NCBI GenBank assembly: GCA_934101115.1
Contig: CAKOPW010000005.1
Span: 1 to 64,000, forward strand
Direction: 5' to 3'
Length of the DNA stretch: 64,000 bases
DNA from: an uncultured Bacilli bacterium
GTDB lineage: Bacteria; Bacillota_I; Bacilli_A; RF39; UBA660
Shown: positions 48,302-57,186 of the stretch, piece by piece
Numbering within the stretch: the stretch's first letter is position 1
Layout of the letters: each line of letters opens with the position of its first letter
Notes under the pieces: generated by a model
Told to the model about the DNA's origin: nothing
The model's database searches: none
Seen by the model: only the letters and a program-made list of their open reading frames with translations
Made by a program: the position numbers and the translations under genes

Positions 48302-49868
48302 AAAAATTGATGATCAATGTGTAACTCATCAAATTAGTTTGAAAAATATTGTATTTAAGGAATTCTTTAATGAGTTAAATAAATTCGAAGTTTCAGGAGT
48401 AAAAAGTGGTTATAGTGAAATGGTCAGTATTTTACCAGCAACTGATTTGAGATTTGATTCTGGATTGAAACATGTAATATCAAGAGAAGGTAATCTAGAA
48501 GTTGGCGATGTTATTGTTTTATATAAAGAAGCTGATAAGTATGAATTAGAGCTAATTAAGCCTACTGATTCAAAGTATACTTTTGTACAAGAATTATGTG
48601 AGAGAGACAAAAGACATACTTTGCTTGATATTGAATCCAATGAAATCAAAAATGTTGATAGAAAAGAAGAATATAAAAATTGGTTAGTCAATAAAGGTAA
48701 ATATACTGATGAAACTATAAAGAATTATGTAAGATATATATCTTATATTTATGATAAAGGTTTAAGCGATAAAGATTTATATACAATTAAGGATACATTA
48801 ATCATTGATGAATTATTATCAAAATTTAAAAATCAAGAAGAATATATTCAATATAATGAACAAAATAACAGAAATCCATATTATGCTTTGTTACAATATA
48901 AAGAATTTATTGAAAATACAAATACGCATAAGATTGATGATGTTGATAGATTAGTTGGAGCATATAATAAAATTTATTATGGAATTCCTGGAAGTGGAAA
49001 AAGCTATACCGTTGATGCTAAATTTAATGAAGAAGAATATAAAGTATTTAGAACTACTTTTCACCCTGAATATACAAATAGTGATTTTGTAGGGCAAATT
49101 ATTCCTATGGTAAAAGATGATAAAGTAAAATACGAATTTCATCCTGGATCATTTACGCTTGCATTAAAATATGCATTAGAGAATAAAAATAAAAAAGTAT
49201 GCTTAATAATAGAAGAAATTAATAGAGGTAATGCTTCTGCAATCTTTGGTGATATATTTCAGTTGCTAGATAGAACAGAAAAAGGAAGAAGTAAGTATGA
49301 AATATATAACGGTCCTATTCTAGATTATTTTGAAAAAAATGGTATTAATATGAATAAAATATATATTCCATCTAATATGTGGATTATATCTACTATGAAT
49401 ACAAGTGATCAAAATGTATTTACTTTAGATACTGCATTTAAACGTAGATGGAAAATGGAATATATAAAAAATGTATTTGCTGATGATGAAAAATCAAAAG
49501 AATTAAGAAATAAGGTTATTCCTTTAGGAGAAAAATATCCTAATGTAACATGGGAGAAATTTGTTAACAAAATAAATAATCATATTATTTCTGATACATC
49601 AGGAATAAATGGTGAAGATAAACAGCTTGGTATGTATTTTGTTTCTGTTGAAGAAATTAATGATCCAAAAGAATTTGCTGAAAAAATTTTGTCTTATTTA
49701 TGGGAGGATGTTGCAAAATTAAATACTTCATATTGGTTTGGATCAATATCTTCCTATGATGAATTAATCGATTTATTTAACAAAAATTCTTTAGATATAT
49801 TCAATTCACTATTTGATGATGAAATTAAAGTAACAGAAGAATATACAATTAAAACCGTAGGAGAATAG
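48285..49868 (+). CDS. McrB-type AAA+ GTPase subunit of restriction system
   Basis: 527 residues. N-terminal about 100 residues could be a DNA-binding pseudobarrel; about 125-200 is helical (KYTDETIKNYVRYISYIYDKGL, resembling a SAM-like core-binding fold). McrB AAA+ domain from about 225: Walker A GIPGSGKS (233-240), EEINRGNASAIFGDIFQLLD, and the MNTSDQNVFTLDTAFKRRW signature. Drives the nuclease encoded next. Translation coupled to the methyltransferase (overlap). Confidence 0.9.
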   Translation: MKVYVRKIDDQCVTHQISLKNIVFKEFFNELNKFEVSGVKSGYSEMVSILPATDLRFDSGLKHVISREGNLEVGDVIVLYKEADKYELELIKPTDSKYTFVQELCERDKRHTLLDIESNEIKNVDRKEEYKNWLVNKGKYTDETIKNYVRYISYIYDKGLSDKDLYTIKDTLIIDELLSKFKNQEEYIQYNEQNNRNPYYALLQYKEFIENTNTHKIDDVDRLVGAYNKIYYGIPGSGKSYTVDAKFNEEEYKVFRTTFHPEYTNSDFVGQIIPMVKDDKVKYEFHPGSFTLALKYALENKNKKVCLIIEEINRGNASAIFGDIFQLLDRTEKGRSKYEIYNGPILDYFEKNGINMNKIYIPSNMWIISTMNTSDQNVFTLDTAFKRRWKMEYIKNVFADDEKSKELRNKVIPLGEKYPNVTWEKFVNKINNHIISDTSGINGEDKQLGMYFVSVEEINDPKEFAEKILSYLWEDVAKLNTSYWFGSISSYDELIDLFNKNSLDIFNSLFDDEIKVTEEYTIKTVGE

Positions 49869-49869
49869 T

Positions 49870-51129
49870 ATGAAATTTTCCGATAAAGTAATTTTCAAAA
49901 ATGGATATGAAGAAGACAATTTTGTTGGTATAAAATATAGAAAAGATAAAATTAATATCTTTTTACCTATCGGATATAACAAGGATTATTTTAGCACAGA
50001 TGATGAGTTAAGTCCTGAACAAAAAGTGGATTTATTATTATTACTAAAGACTATTACACTAGTTAAAAATTCTAATAATGAAAAAACTGATTTTGGTGAT
50101 GATATAGGGAATAACGATGAAGTCCCATATAATTCATTAATATGGATTATAAATGACTATTTTAACAATGGATTATATCAAGAAATCGAAAAAAAATACT
50201 CTCAAAAAAGTCATGGTAAAATTAATTGGAAAAAAACACTTAATTCAGAGCATTACTTTGAAAACAATAGTGTTACATATATTAATCCTTATTATGAATC
50301 AAATATACAAAGGAGTACTTTAATAACTGAACTTAATAATTATTGTGTTCATAAAAGTTATAAATATATAGGATTTCTATTTGGAAAAGTATATCTTCCG
50401 GAATGTAATATTAGAGAAGAAAGAATTAAAGATAATATTAAATACTATATTGATGTTATTAATAAAGAATTAGCAAAATCTTTTAATGATAGAAAAAAAA
50501 TGTTGTTAACTAATATGAAAAGGATTTTTGAAATGTCTTTTGAAGATAGTTTTGAGAATCAACCAACATATGGAACAAGGCGATATGAATATGCTTGGGA
50601 AAAAATGGTAAATGAAACTCTTGGATCTAAAATTGATATTAGTAAGTTTTTTCCTAATGCTTTTTGGAATATACAAGGTAAGATTGAAGAAGATAAATCA
50701 AAATTAAGACCAGATTCTATTTTGATAGATAATAATTCAAAAAAATTATATATACTTGATGCAAAGTATTATAAATATGGAATTACTAGTAATATTTCTG
50801 ATTTACCACATACTGATTCAATTCAAAAACAAATAACATATGGGGATCATATATCAAATAATCCGCACACATATGGTTTTGAAAAAAATAATATATATAA
50901 TGCATTTATTATCCCATTTAATAAAAACAAAGAACCTTTTAAATGTGATGAGAGCATAAAATATATGGGATTTGCAAATAGTGCATGGAGAGATAAAAAG
51001 GAAACATATAATTATGAACGAATTTCTTTATTATTAATTGATACAAAATATATGATAGATTGTTTTTATCAAAAAGAACGTGCTAATCTTGAACAATTAA
51101 TTGAATTGATAGAAAAATCTTCATTATAG
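49870..51129 (+). CDS. LlaJI-family restriction endonuclease (McrC-like)
   Basis: 419 residues. PD-(D/E)xK core near the C-terminus: LRPDSILID (about 280) and LYILDAKYYKYG (about 295-303), then a conserved QITYGD helix. LlaJI-type R2 subunits pair with a McrB-like partner and cut unmethylated DNA, unlike McrBC which cuts methylated DNA. Starts right after the McrB-like stop. With an intact cognate methyltransferase in the operon, a restriction-modification role is likelier than type IV. Confidence 0.82.
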   Translation: MKFSDKVIFKNGYEEDNFVGIKYRKDKINIFLPIGYNKDYFSTDDELSPEQKVDLLLLLKTITLVKNSNNEKTDFGDDIGNNDEVPYNSLIWIINDYFNNGLYQEIEKKYSQKSHGKINWKKTLNSEHYFENNSVTYINPYYESNIQRSTLITELNNYCVHKSYKYIGFLFGKVYLPECNIREERIKDNIKYYIDVINKELAKSFNDRKKMLLTNMKRIFEMSFEDSFENQPTYGTRRYEYAWEKMVNETLGSKIDISKFFPNAFWNIQGKIEEDKSKLRPDSILIDNNSKKLYILDAKYYKYGITSNISDLPHTDSIQKQITYGDHISNNPHTYGFEKNNIYNAFIIPFNKNKEPFKCDESIKYMGFANSAWRDKKETYNYERISLLLIDTKYMIDCFYQKERANLEQLIELIEKSSL

Positions 51130-51320
51130 ATGTTTTGCGTCACTCGCGTCACTTAAATGTATAGGGTGCTCACCTAAAAATAAGTGTCATAAAAAAATAG
51201 ATATGTTAAAAAAACATAACATATTTAATAAGTACGTTAAAAAAGCATATATAAGATTAATTTATATATGTTTTTATATGTTATAATATATATAATTATT
51301 TATTCTTAGGGGGAATTTGT
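51130..51320 (+). promoter_or_regulatory. Intergenic region with helicase promoter and repeats
   Basis: Two similar AT-rich words, about 30 bases apart: ATGTTAAAAAAACATAA (from 51203) and ACGTTAAAAAAGCATAT (from about 51234). A -10 TATAAT is at 51282-51287 with a TTTATA at 51261. GGGGGAA ribosome-binding site precedes the helicase. Confidence 0.4.
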
Positions 51321-54041
51321 ATGGATGAAAGTATTAACTTCATTAATCGGAAAATTAATGATTTGAATATTAAGATAGAAAAAAATATAGACGATTCTGT
51401 TGATAATAGGGGCTATATGTCTCAAAATATCATAAAGAGTTTAAGAGATTTAGTAGAATATATAGCATTTAAAGTATATGTAATTGAGAATAGAAAGTGT
51501 TATCTTGATTATAATCATGTTAATACTGGCTTAGCAATAAAATATATTAAATGTTTAAGTAAACATGAAATACTAAAGAACTTTCATGCTTTATTAGAAA
51601 TTGGTCCTTCACATAATAGTTATAGTGAGGATGGCTCAATTAGATTAATGGTTAAATATCAAGAGTATCTTATTGATCTAAAAAGATATTATTTTGATTT
51701 GTTTAAAGAAAAAATATTAACAAATTTATATAAATTTCCCATATTTAAAATAGACTCATCTTTATACGATTATTATAAAGAAATATATAATAAGTTAATT
51801 CAAATAAAATTTGATAATAGTGAACGAGTTTTAGGTAACGCATATTATATTAAGAAAACAAAACCTGTCGCAATAGAAGATAGAGTTTTTTATGAATTAA
51901 CATTAACACCAGCTACCGACTATGTTAATAAATTTAATAGAATTATTTTTTATTCCCCAGTTAGAATTCCGGATAATTATGCTATTAAAATAGGCTATGT
52001 AAGGAAAAATATAAAATCATTTAAATCAGAAGTAGAAATCAAGATAATTAATAATTATGAGATATTTATCAAACCGGCCGAAATAAATAGTTTGTACAAA
52101 ATATTTGGTATTAATAAAAGAGTATCATATCGTGCAAATGAATATGATTATTTTATGCGATTATTAAAAAATAATCGTTGGACATTAAATCATATTATTA
52201 ATTTGAATGATGATGGATTTGAAATAATTAGACAGGAGTCATCAGTTTATAATACTCATCATTTGTTTGAATTGTTAGAAATGATAAGAAATGTTATTAC
52301 TAACAATAAACCTGGTCACAATGTTTTAAACTACTTAATACATGTATTGAGAAATTCTGTAGTTATTGATCAAATAGGTGATGAGCAATGTAAAATACTA
52401 TCAGATTTATATCTAGAGTATGGATGTAATGTTTTTGAAACTATGCCATATGCTTCTTCATTAAATGGTCATAAAATATCTGTATCAGATTTATTTGAAA
52501 TAATTGATCCAGTAAATAGAGAACATGAGTTCTTTGGAAGAAAGATAACTGATTTATGCAATTCGACAAATAGGATTTATTTTTCTTTTAAGGAATTAGG
52601 TTATGATTCAGAATATGGTAAAAAACTTATAAAAGAATTTAATAAGCGCGTTTATTACAAACATACAGATAGATATTTAGAAACAATTGGAAATAAAGTC
52701 TATATAAGAGGATTTGAAGAAAGTACGATAAAAATTATAGATGTTTTAAAAAGTAAAACTAATGAAAAATATTCTGATTATAAAAATATGTATGATATGT
52801 TTTCAATTTTTAGCGATTATGAATTTACTGATAGTATCAAGAAAAATATTTCTGAAAAAATATATATTAATTCAAAAGTTGGTTTAATATATGGCTCTGC
52901 AGGAACAGGCAAAACTGAAATGATTAAAATAATATCTAAAATATTTGATGGTAAAAGAATTGCTTTTTTAGCCAAAACTAATGCTGCTCTAAACAATATT
53001 AAAATTCGAGTTGGTAAAGAAGCAATGGATAACTATGAATTTTATACTATTGATAAATTTATTGATGATTCTATAAGAGATAGTTATGATTTAGTTGTTG
53101 TGGATGAGTGTAGTATGGTAGAGAATGATATAATGCTTCAAATGTTAAAGAAAAACAATTATGATTGCTTACTATTAGTTGGTGATATATATCAAATTGA
53201 AGCAATTGAGTTTGGTAACTGGTTTAGATTTGCAAAGGAATTGATTCCTGAAAATTCATATGAACTAACTGAAAATTTTCGAACTACGAATCATGGATTA
53301 AAGAATTTATGGTCTAAAGTAAGAAATTTAGATGATGGCATTACCGAGAAAACAATTGATGAAGCTTATTCAGAAATATTAAGTGAATCAATATTTGAAA
53401 ATAGAGAAGATGAAGAAATTGTTCTATGCCTTAATTATGATGGCCCATATGGGATTAATAATATAAATAGATATTTGCAGATGACAAATAGAAATGAACC
53501 AATAGAATGGGGAATAAATACATATAAGGTTGGAGATCCAATTATATTTAGTGATGTAAGGAGATTTTCTAATGTTTTATATAATAATCTTAAAGGAAAA
53601 ATTCTAAAAATTGAAAAGAATGAAGACAGCATAACTTTTGAATTATTTGTGGAAAGAAGAATTTCTGATTTCGATGCCTTTGCAAATAACATTAAAGTTA
53701 TTTCTAGGGAAGATGATGGATCGGTTATAGAAATAAAGGTATTACGAAAGGATGATGATGATAAAGATGATGAAGTAGGATATATTGTTCCTTTCACGGT
53801 ATCCTATGCTACATCTATACATAAATCGCAAGGTTTAGAATTTGATTCTGTTAAAATTATTATTTCTGATGAGTCCGAAGAATTAATTACTAAAAATATA
53901 TTTTACACTGCAATAACTAGGTCTAAAAATCATCTTAAAATATATTGGAGTCCAGAATGTCAAAATAAAGTAATAAAGAACATGAGGGATTATACTTTAA
54001 AAGATGATTTAATTATTATAAAAAATAAAATGAAAAACTAA
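51321..54041 (+). CDS. Large SF1 (RecD/Pif1-like) helicase, defence-island type
   Basis: 906 residues. The first half (about 1-500) matches no domain I recognise; it contains ALLEIGPSHNSYSEDGSIRL, which looks conserved. The second half is an SF1 helicase: Walker A YGSAGTGKTE (about 525), VVDECSMVEND (motif II), LLVGDIYQIEAI (motif III), LTENFRTTN (IV) and SIHKSQGLEFDSV with TAITRSKNHL (V-VI). Single gene with its own promoter, between a restriction operon and a Fic gene. A defence role is inferred from location only. Confidence 0.8.
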   Translation: MDESINFINRKINDLNIKIEKNIDDSVDNRGYMSQNIIKSLRDLVEYIAFKVYVIENRKCYLDYNHVNTGLAIKYIKCLSKHEILKNFHALLEIGPSHNSYSEDGSIRLMVKYQEYLIDLKRYYFDLFKEKILTNLYKFPIFKIDSSLYDYYKEIYNKLIQIKFDNSERVLGNAYYIKKTKPVAIEDRVFYELTLTPATDYVNKFNRIIFYSPVRIPDNYAIKIGYVRKNIKSFKSEVEIKIINNYEIFIKPAEINSLYKIFGINKRVSYRANEYDYFMRLLKNNRWTLNHIINLNDDGFEIIRQESSVYNTHHLFELLEMIRNVITNNKPGHNVLNYLIHVLRNSVVIDQIGDEQCKILSDLYLEYGCNVFETMPYASSLNGHKISVSDLFEIIDPVNREHEFFGRKITDLCNSTNRIYFSFKELGYDSEYGKKLIKEFNKRVYYKHTDRYLETIGNKVYIRGFEESTIKIIDVLKSKTNEKYSDYKNMYDMFSIFSDYEFTDSIKKNISEKIYINSKVGLIYGSAGTGKTEMIKIISKIFDGKRIAFLAKTNAALNNIKIRVGKEAMDNYEFYTIDKFIDDSIRDSYDLVVVDECSMVENDIMLQMLKKNNYDCLLLVGDIYQIEAIEFGNWFRFAKELIPENSYELTENFRTTNHGLKNLWSKVRNLDDGITEKTIDEAYSEILSESIFENREDEEIVLCLNYDGPYGINNINRYLQMTNRNEPIEWGINTYKVGDPIIFSDVRRFSNVLYNNLKGKILKIEKNEDSITFELFVERRISDFDAFANNIKVISREDDGSVIEIKVLRKDDDDKDDEVGYIVPFTVSYATSIHKSQGLEFDSVKIIISDESEELITKNIFYTAITRSKNHLKIYWSPECQNKVIKNMRDYTLKDDLIIIKNKMKN

Positions 54042-54104
54042 TAAGTATATACATATGTATGTGCTTTTTTGTATTAAAATATATTCATTGAATATTATAA
54101 TAAT

Positions 54105-54156
54105 ATACCGATAGCGGTATAAATATATTGAAAAATCATACTGGCAACGGTATAAT
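54105..54156 (+). promoter_or_regulatory. Twin operators and promoter of the Fic gene
   Basis: Inverted repeat ATACCG-N4-CGGTAT is perfect at 54105-54120 and has one mismatch at 54138-54153. Centres are 33 bp apart, three helical turns. The promoter is -35 TTGAAA (54128-54133), 17-base spacer, -10 TATAAT (54151-54156), so operator 2 covers the spacer and part of the -10. The HTH at the Fic N-terminus is the obvious candidate binder. Confidence 0.75.
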
Positions 54157-54175
54157 GTAATTAGAGGTGAAAATT

Positions 54176-55102
54176 ATGGAATTTATGACTACAAAAGAAG
54201 CTGTACAAAAATGGAATGTTAGTGAAAGAAGAATACGAAAATTATTACTAGATGGAAGAATTGAAGGTGCTGTAAAAGTAGGTAATAATTGGAATATTCC
54301 TATTAATGCTAATAAACCAGCTGATAAAAGAAGCATGAAATTAGATAATACTGAATTTAAATTTGATTTACCTGATAATTATTTTGATAAAGTTGATGAA
54401 TTAAATAAAGAATTAAATTCTAAAAGACCTATATCAAAAGAAACATTAAAATCTTTAAAAGAATCTATAAATTTAGAGTGGACTTATAATAGTAACGGTA
54501 TAGAAGGAAATACACTAACTTTAAGAGAAACACAAGTCGTTTTAGAAGGTATTACAGTTGGTGGTAAATCTTTAAAAGAACATTTGGAAGCTATTAATCA
54601 TGAACAAGCAATATTATTCTTAGATGATCTTATTAAGGATAAAGAACCAATCACAGAATGGAATATTAAAAATATTCATCAATTAGTATTAAAAGAAATA
54701 GATAATGATAACGCTGGTAAATATAGAGATGAAAATGTAAAAATAAAAGGTGCTACACATATTCCACCAGATTATTTAATTGTTCCTGAATTAATGGAAA
54801 AATTAATTATTAAATATGAAGATTGGAAAAAATATCATCCAATTATTAGAGCAGCATTATTACATGGAGAATTAGTTAAAATACATCCATTTGTTGATGG
54901 TAATGGCAGGACTTCAAGATTAGTTATGAACTTATCTTTAATGAATAGCGGATATCTTCCAGTAATTGTAAAAAAAGAAAAAAGATTAGAATACTATAAT
55001 GCTTTAGATAAAGCACATACTACTGGGAATTATACAGATTTTGTTAAATTAGTTAATGAATTAGAAATTGAAATGTTAAATAAATATTTAGAACTGTTAT
55101 AA
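54176..55102 (+). CDS. Fic-domain protein with N-terminal HTH and class II inhibitory motif
   Basis: 308 residues from ATG 54176 (AGAGGTG upstream). N-terminal HTH (TTKEAVQKWNVSERRIRKLLLDGRIEG, residues about 4-32), then the inhibitory motif SNGIEGN (106-112), and the active site HPFVDGNGRTSR (237-248). Fic enzymes AMPylate target hydroxyls; in class II the inhibitory glutamate (E110) blocks the ATP pocket. The HTH and the twin operators suggest autoregulation. No separate antitoxin gene is adjacent. Confidence 0.9.
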   Translation: MEFMTTKEAVQKWNVSERRIRKLLLDGRIEGAVKVGNNWNIPINANKPADKRSMKLDNTEFKFDLPDNYFDKVDELNKELNSKRPISKETLKSLKESINLEWTYNSNGIEGNTLTLRETQVVLEGITVGGKSLKEHLEAINHEQAILFLDDLIKDKEPITEWNIKNIHQLVLKEIDNDNAGKYRDENVKIKGATHIPPDYLIVPELMEKLIIKYEDWKKYHPIIRAALLHGELVKIHPFVDGNGRTSRLVMNLSLMNSGYLPVIVKKEKRLEYYNALDKAHTTGNYTDFVKLVNELEIEMLNKYLELL

Positions 55103-55105
55103 AAA

Positions 55106-55138
55106 ATAGCGAGAAAAAATATTTCTTGCTATTTTTTT
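55106..55138 (+). terminator. Fic gene terminator
   Basis: TAGCGAGAAA / TTTCTTGCTA stem followed by TTTTTTT. Confidence 0.85.
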
Positions 55139-55169
55139 AAATAAACAAAACAAATGTTCTGATACATGT

Positions 55170-55380
55170 TGCTTAAAACTAATTTGTGTGTTAATATGAT
55201 AGTGTTATAAGCGGACACGAAAAAAACATGTTATAAACATGTTCGCTTGTACTGGTAGCTGGTAACTACCGATAAGAATTAAATTGCCTTTCGGCTTACA
55301 CAAAACGAGAACAATGAATTGATTAACAACACGACTCCTATTCTCATTTATAATGATACACAAAAAATGTTTTTGTGTCA
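55170..55380 (+). other. Structured intergenic stretch before the CBASS operon
   Basis: A TTGCTT...TAATAT promoter-like pair (from 55170) is followed by serial hairpins: AAGCG..CGCTT enclosing AACATGTT repeats (55208-55247), GGTAG/CTACC (55254-55270), GCC-TTTC-GGC (55286-55295), GAGAA/TTCTC (55307-55345) and a long ACACAAAAA/TTTTTGTGT arm (55356-55380). There is no T-run after the last stem. Looks like a structured RNA or a leader; family not recognised. A TATAAT at 55386 could restart transcription. Confidence 0.4.
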
Positions 55381-55433
55381 ATGGGTATAATAACAGAAGT
55401 TTACATATTAGTCAATTCTGAAAGGAGGATTAA

Positions 55434-55457
55434 TATGTTTTTTAATTATTTATTATA
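55434..55457 (+). CDS. Possible seven-codon leader peptide
   Basis: A strong AAAGGAGGATTAAT site precedes ATG at 55434, which reads MFFNYLL and then stop. It is 56 bases before the nuclease-like gene. Could be a leader peptide or a relic start. Low confidence because of size. Confidence 0.3.
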
Positions 55458-55513
55458 GTATTTAGGTAAAGTAGTTACCAGTTATCTCAAATTTGAAGTA
55501 AGGAGAGATAAAC

Positions 55514-56263
55514 ATGACAAGAAAAATTTTAAAAAATATTTTTGATAACTTAGAACAGTCATTATTTAATGATATGAATATACGTATTGAGCATGATTTA
55601 GAGGATGGTAAATATAGAGAATATTTAGTTAAAAATGTCCTTGAAAAAATTATACCTTCAAAATATAGTATTACAAATGGTTTTATTATTGATAGTGATA
55701 ATAATATATCCGATGAAATGGATATAATTATATATGATAGAAATTATGTGCCACCTTTTTTTGATGAAACTTATACTGTAGTACCAATAGAGGCAGTAAT
55801 TGTAGTAATACAGGTTAAAACCACACTAACTGCATCTACATTAAAAAATAGTATCACAAATTTAAACTCAATTGATAAACTTAATGCTAAAACTGGTGGA
55901 AAAATAATATCTGCAACATGTGACTTAATTGAGGAAAAGAGATATATTTGTCCATACAAAGTTATAGTAGCTTCTAAGACTGATTATGTTGATGAACATG
56001 ATTTTGCAAGTGATATGAAAAATATTGATATTATTTATATTGTTGAAAAAGATAAATCATTAACCGTAAAGCATAAAAAAAATATAAAAGCTGTTGTTTG
56101 TGAAAATAAAGAAGAACTAATAAAAAATCAAAGCAACTATGAATTAGAAGTGATTAAAGAAAGTAGATTAGCATTTTTTGCTTTGAATTTATTGGAAAAG
56201 ATGAAACTAATAAATAATTCAATCATAATTAATTATGAAGAATATATAAAGGGGGCTAAATAA
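55514..56263 (+). CDS. DUF6602-type PD-(D/E)xK-like protein, candidate CBASS effector
   Basis: 249 residues (AAGGAGAG upstream). Resembles the DUF6602 nuclease-like fold: D70 in DEMDIIIYD, E93 in VPIEAV and VIQVKTTL at 98-105. The active-site triad would normally read (D/E)xK; here Q100-x-K102 replaces the acid, so activity is doubtful or uses E93. It ends in an overlap with the CD-NTase gene. In CBASS the gene next to the cyclase is commonly the effector that senses the nucleotide. That role is inferred from location. Confidence 0.6.
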   Translation: MTRKILKNIFDNLEQSLFNDMNIRIEHDLEDGKYREYLVKNVLEKIIPSKYSITNGFIIDSDNNISDEMDIIIYDRNYVPPFFDETYTVVPIEAVIVVIQVKTTLTASTLKNSITNLNSIDKLNAKTGGKIISATCDLIEEKRYICPYKVIVASKTDYVDEHDFASDMKNIDIIYIVEKDKSLTVKHKKNIKAVVCENKEELIKNQSNYELEVIKESRLAFFALNLLEKMKLINNSIIINYEEYIKGAK

Positions 56264-57186
56264 TGAGTAATTCATTGACTGAAGATTTTAATAAGTTTGT
56301 AGAAATTATTTCGCTAAATAGTAAAGAAGAAGAGGATATTAAAAGTAAACATAATAGTCTTATCAATATGATTATTGCTGATCCACCAAAAGGCTATAAT
56401 ATTGTTAAAACAAGGCTTAGTGGTTCATATGCAAAGCATACAGTTTTAAATGAATATAACGTGGATAAACTACCAGATGTTGATATTATTACAATTATAG
56501 ATTCTTGTGATAAAAGTGTAGATGAGATAAATGCTGATTTTTTAAACTATTTTGAAGATAAAAAAGGTAAAGTAACTTCAAATATTAGGCAGCAATCTAA
56601 TTCTATTGGAATAATATATTCTAATATAAGCGTTGATATGGTAATTGGTATTCTTAAAGATGACAAATTAAAAATATGTTCTAATAAAAAACATGATTGG
56701 ATATCATCGAATGCCTTGATACATATTGATTACATGATAAAAAAGAATAAAGAATATGAAGGATTCAGTTATTATAGTTTAATGAAACTTTTCAAGTATT
56801 TAAATAAAGAACAATTGAATAATAAATTAAAGTCATATACATTAGAACAATTGATTCATAAATGTTGTCCAATTCCAACAGTAGGATTAAGATTATATCA
56901 AGCATTTGCTAAGACACTTGATAATATAAAAGAAATATCATTAATTACGGAAATTAGAGATTGTTGCGATGAAGATAAGGATGGTTATGATGAAAAAGAT
57001 GTATTGATATTTGATTCCTTTAAAGAAGAAATTGCAAATTACTCTAGTTTAGCAAAAGAAGCATTAGATGGTAACAGAAAAAAATGGCAAGAGATATTTG
57101 GAGATAGGTTTCCATGCCAACCAAATGAAATAGTAAAGAATGAGGCAAATTATGACAAAAGTCATACACCATGGTGTTATAAATAA
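56263..57186 (+). CDS. CBASS-type CD-NTase (cGAS/DncV-like nucleotidyltransferase)
   Basis: 307 residues. GS at 54-55 in LSGSYAKHT, D72 and D74 in DVDII, and D125 in ISVDMVIGI form the nucleotidyltransferase triad. The helical second half suits CD-NTases, which make cyclic oligonucleotides on phage infection. The neighbour downstream is E2-like, as in type II CBASS, where E2 activity acts on the CD-NTase C-terminus; here the C-terminus ends HTPWCYK. Clade cannot be assigned by eye. Confidence 0.8.
   Translation: MSNSLTEDFNKFVEIISLNSKEEEDIKSKHNSLINMIIADPPKGYNIVKTRLSGSYAKHTVLNEYNVDKLPDVDIITIIDSCDKSVDEINADFLNYFEDKKGKVTSNIRQQSNSIGIIYSNISVDMVIGILKDDKLKICSNKKHDWISSNALIHIDYMIKKNKEYEGFSYYSLMKLFKYLNKEQLNNKLKSYTLEQLIHKCCPIPTVGLRLYQAFAKTLDNIKEISLITEIRDCCDEDKDGYDEKDVLIFDSFKEEIANYSSLAKEALDGNRKKWQEIFGDRFPCQPNEIVKNEANYDKSHTPWCYK

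Noticed and set aside
51203..51250. Possible CRISPR-like repeats upstream of the helicase
   Set aside because: Only two imperfect copies of about 17 bases; no array. No CRISPR array or cas gene is seen in the window.
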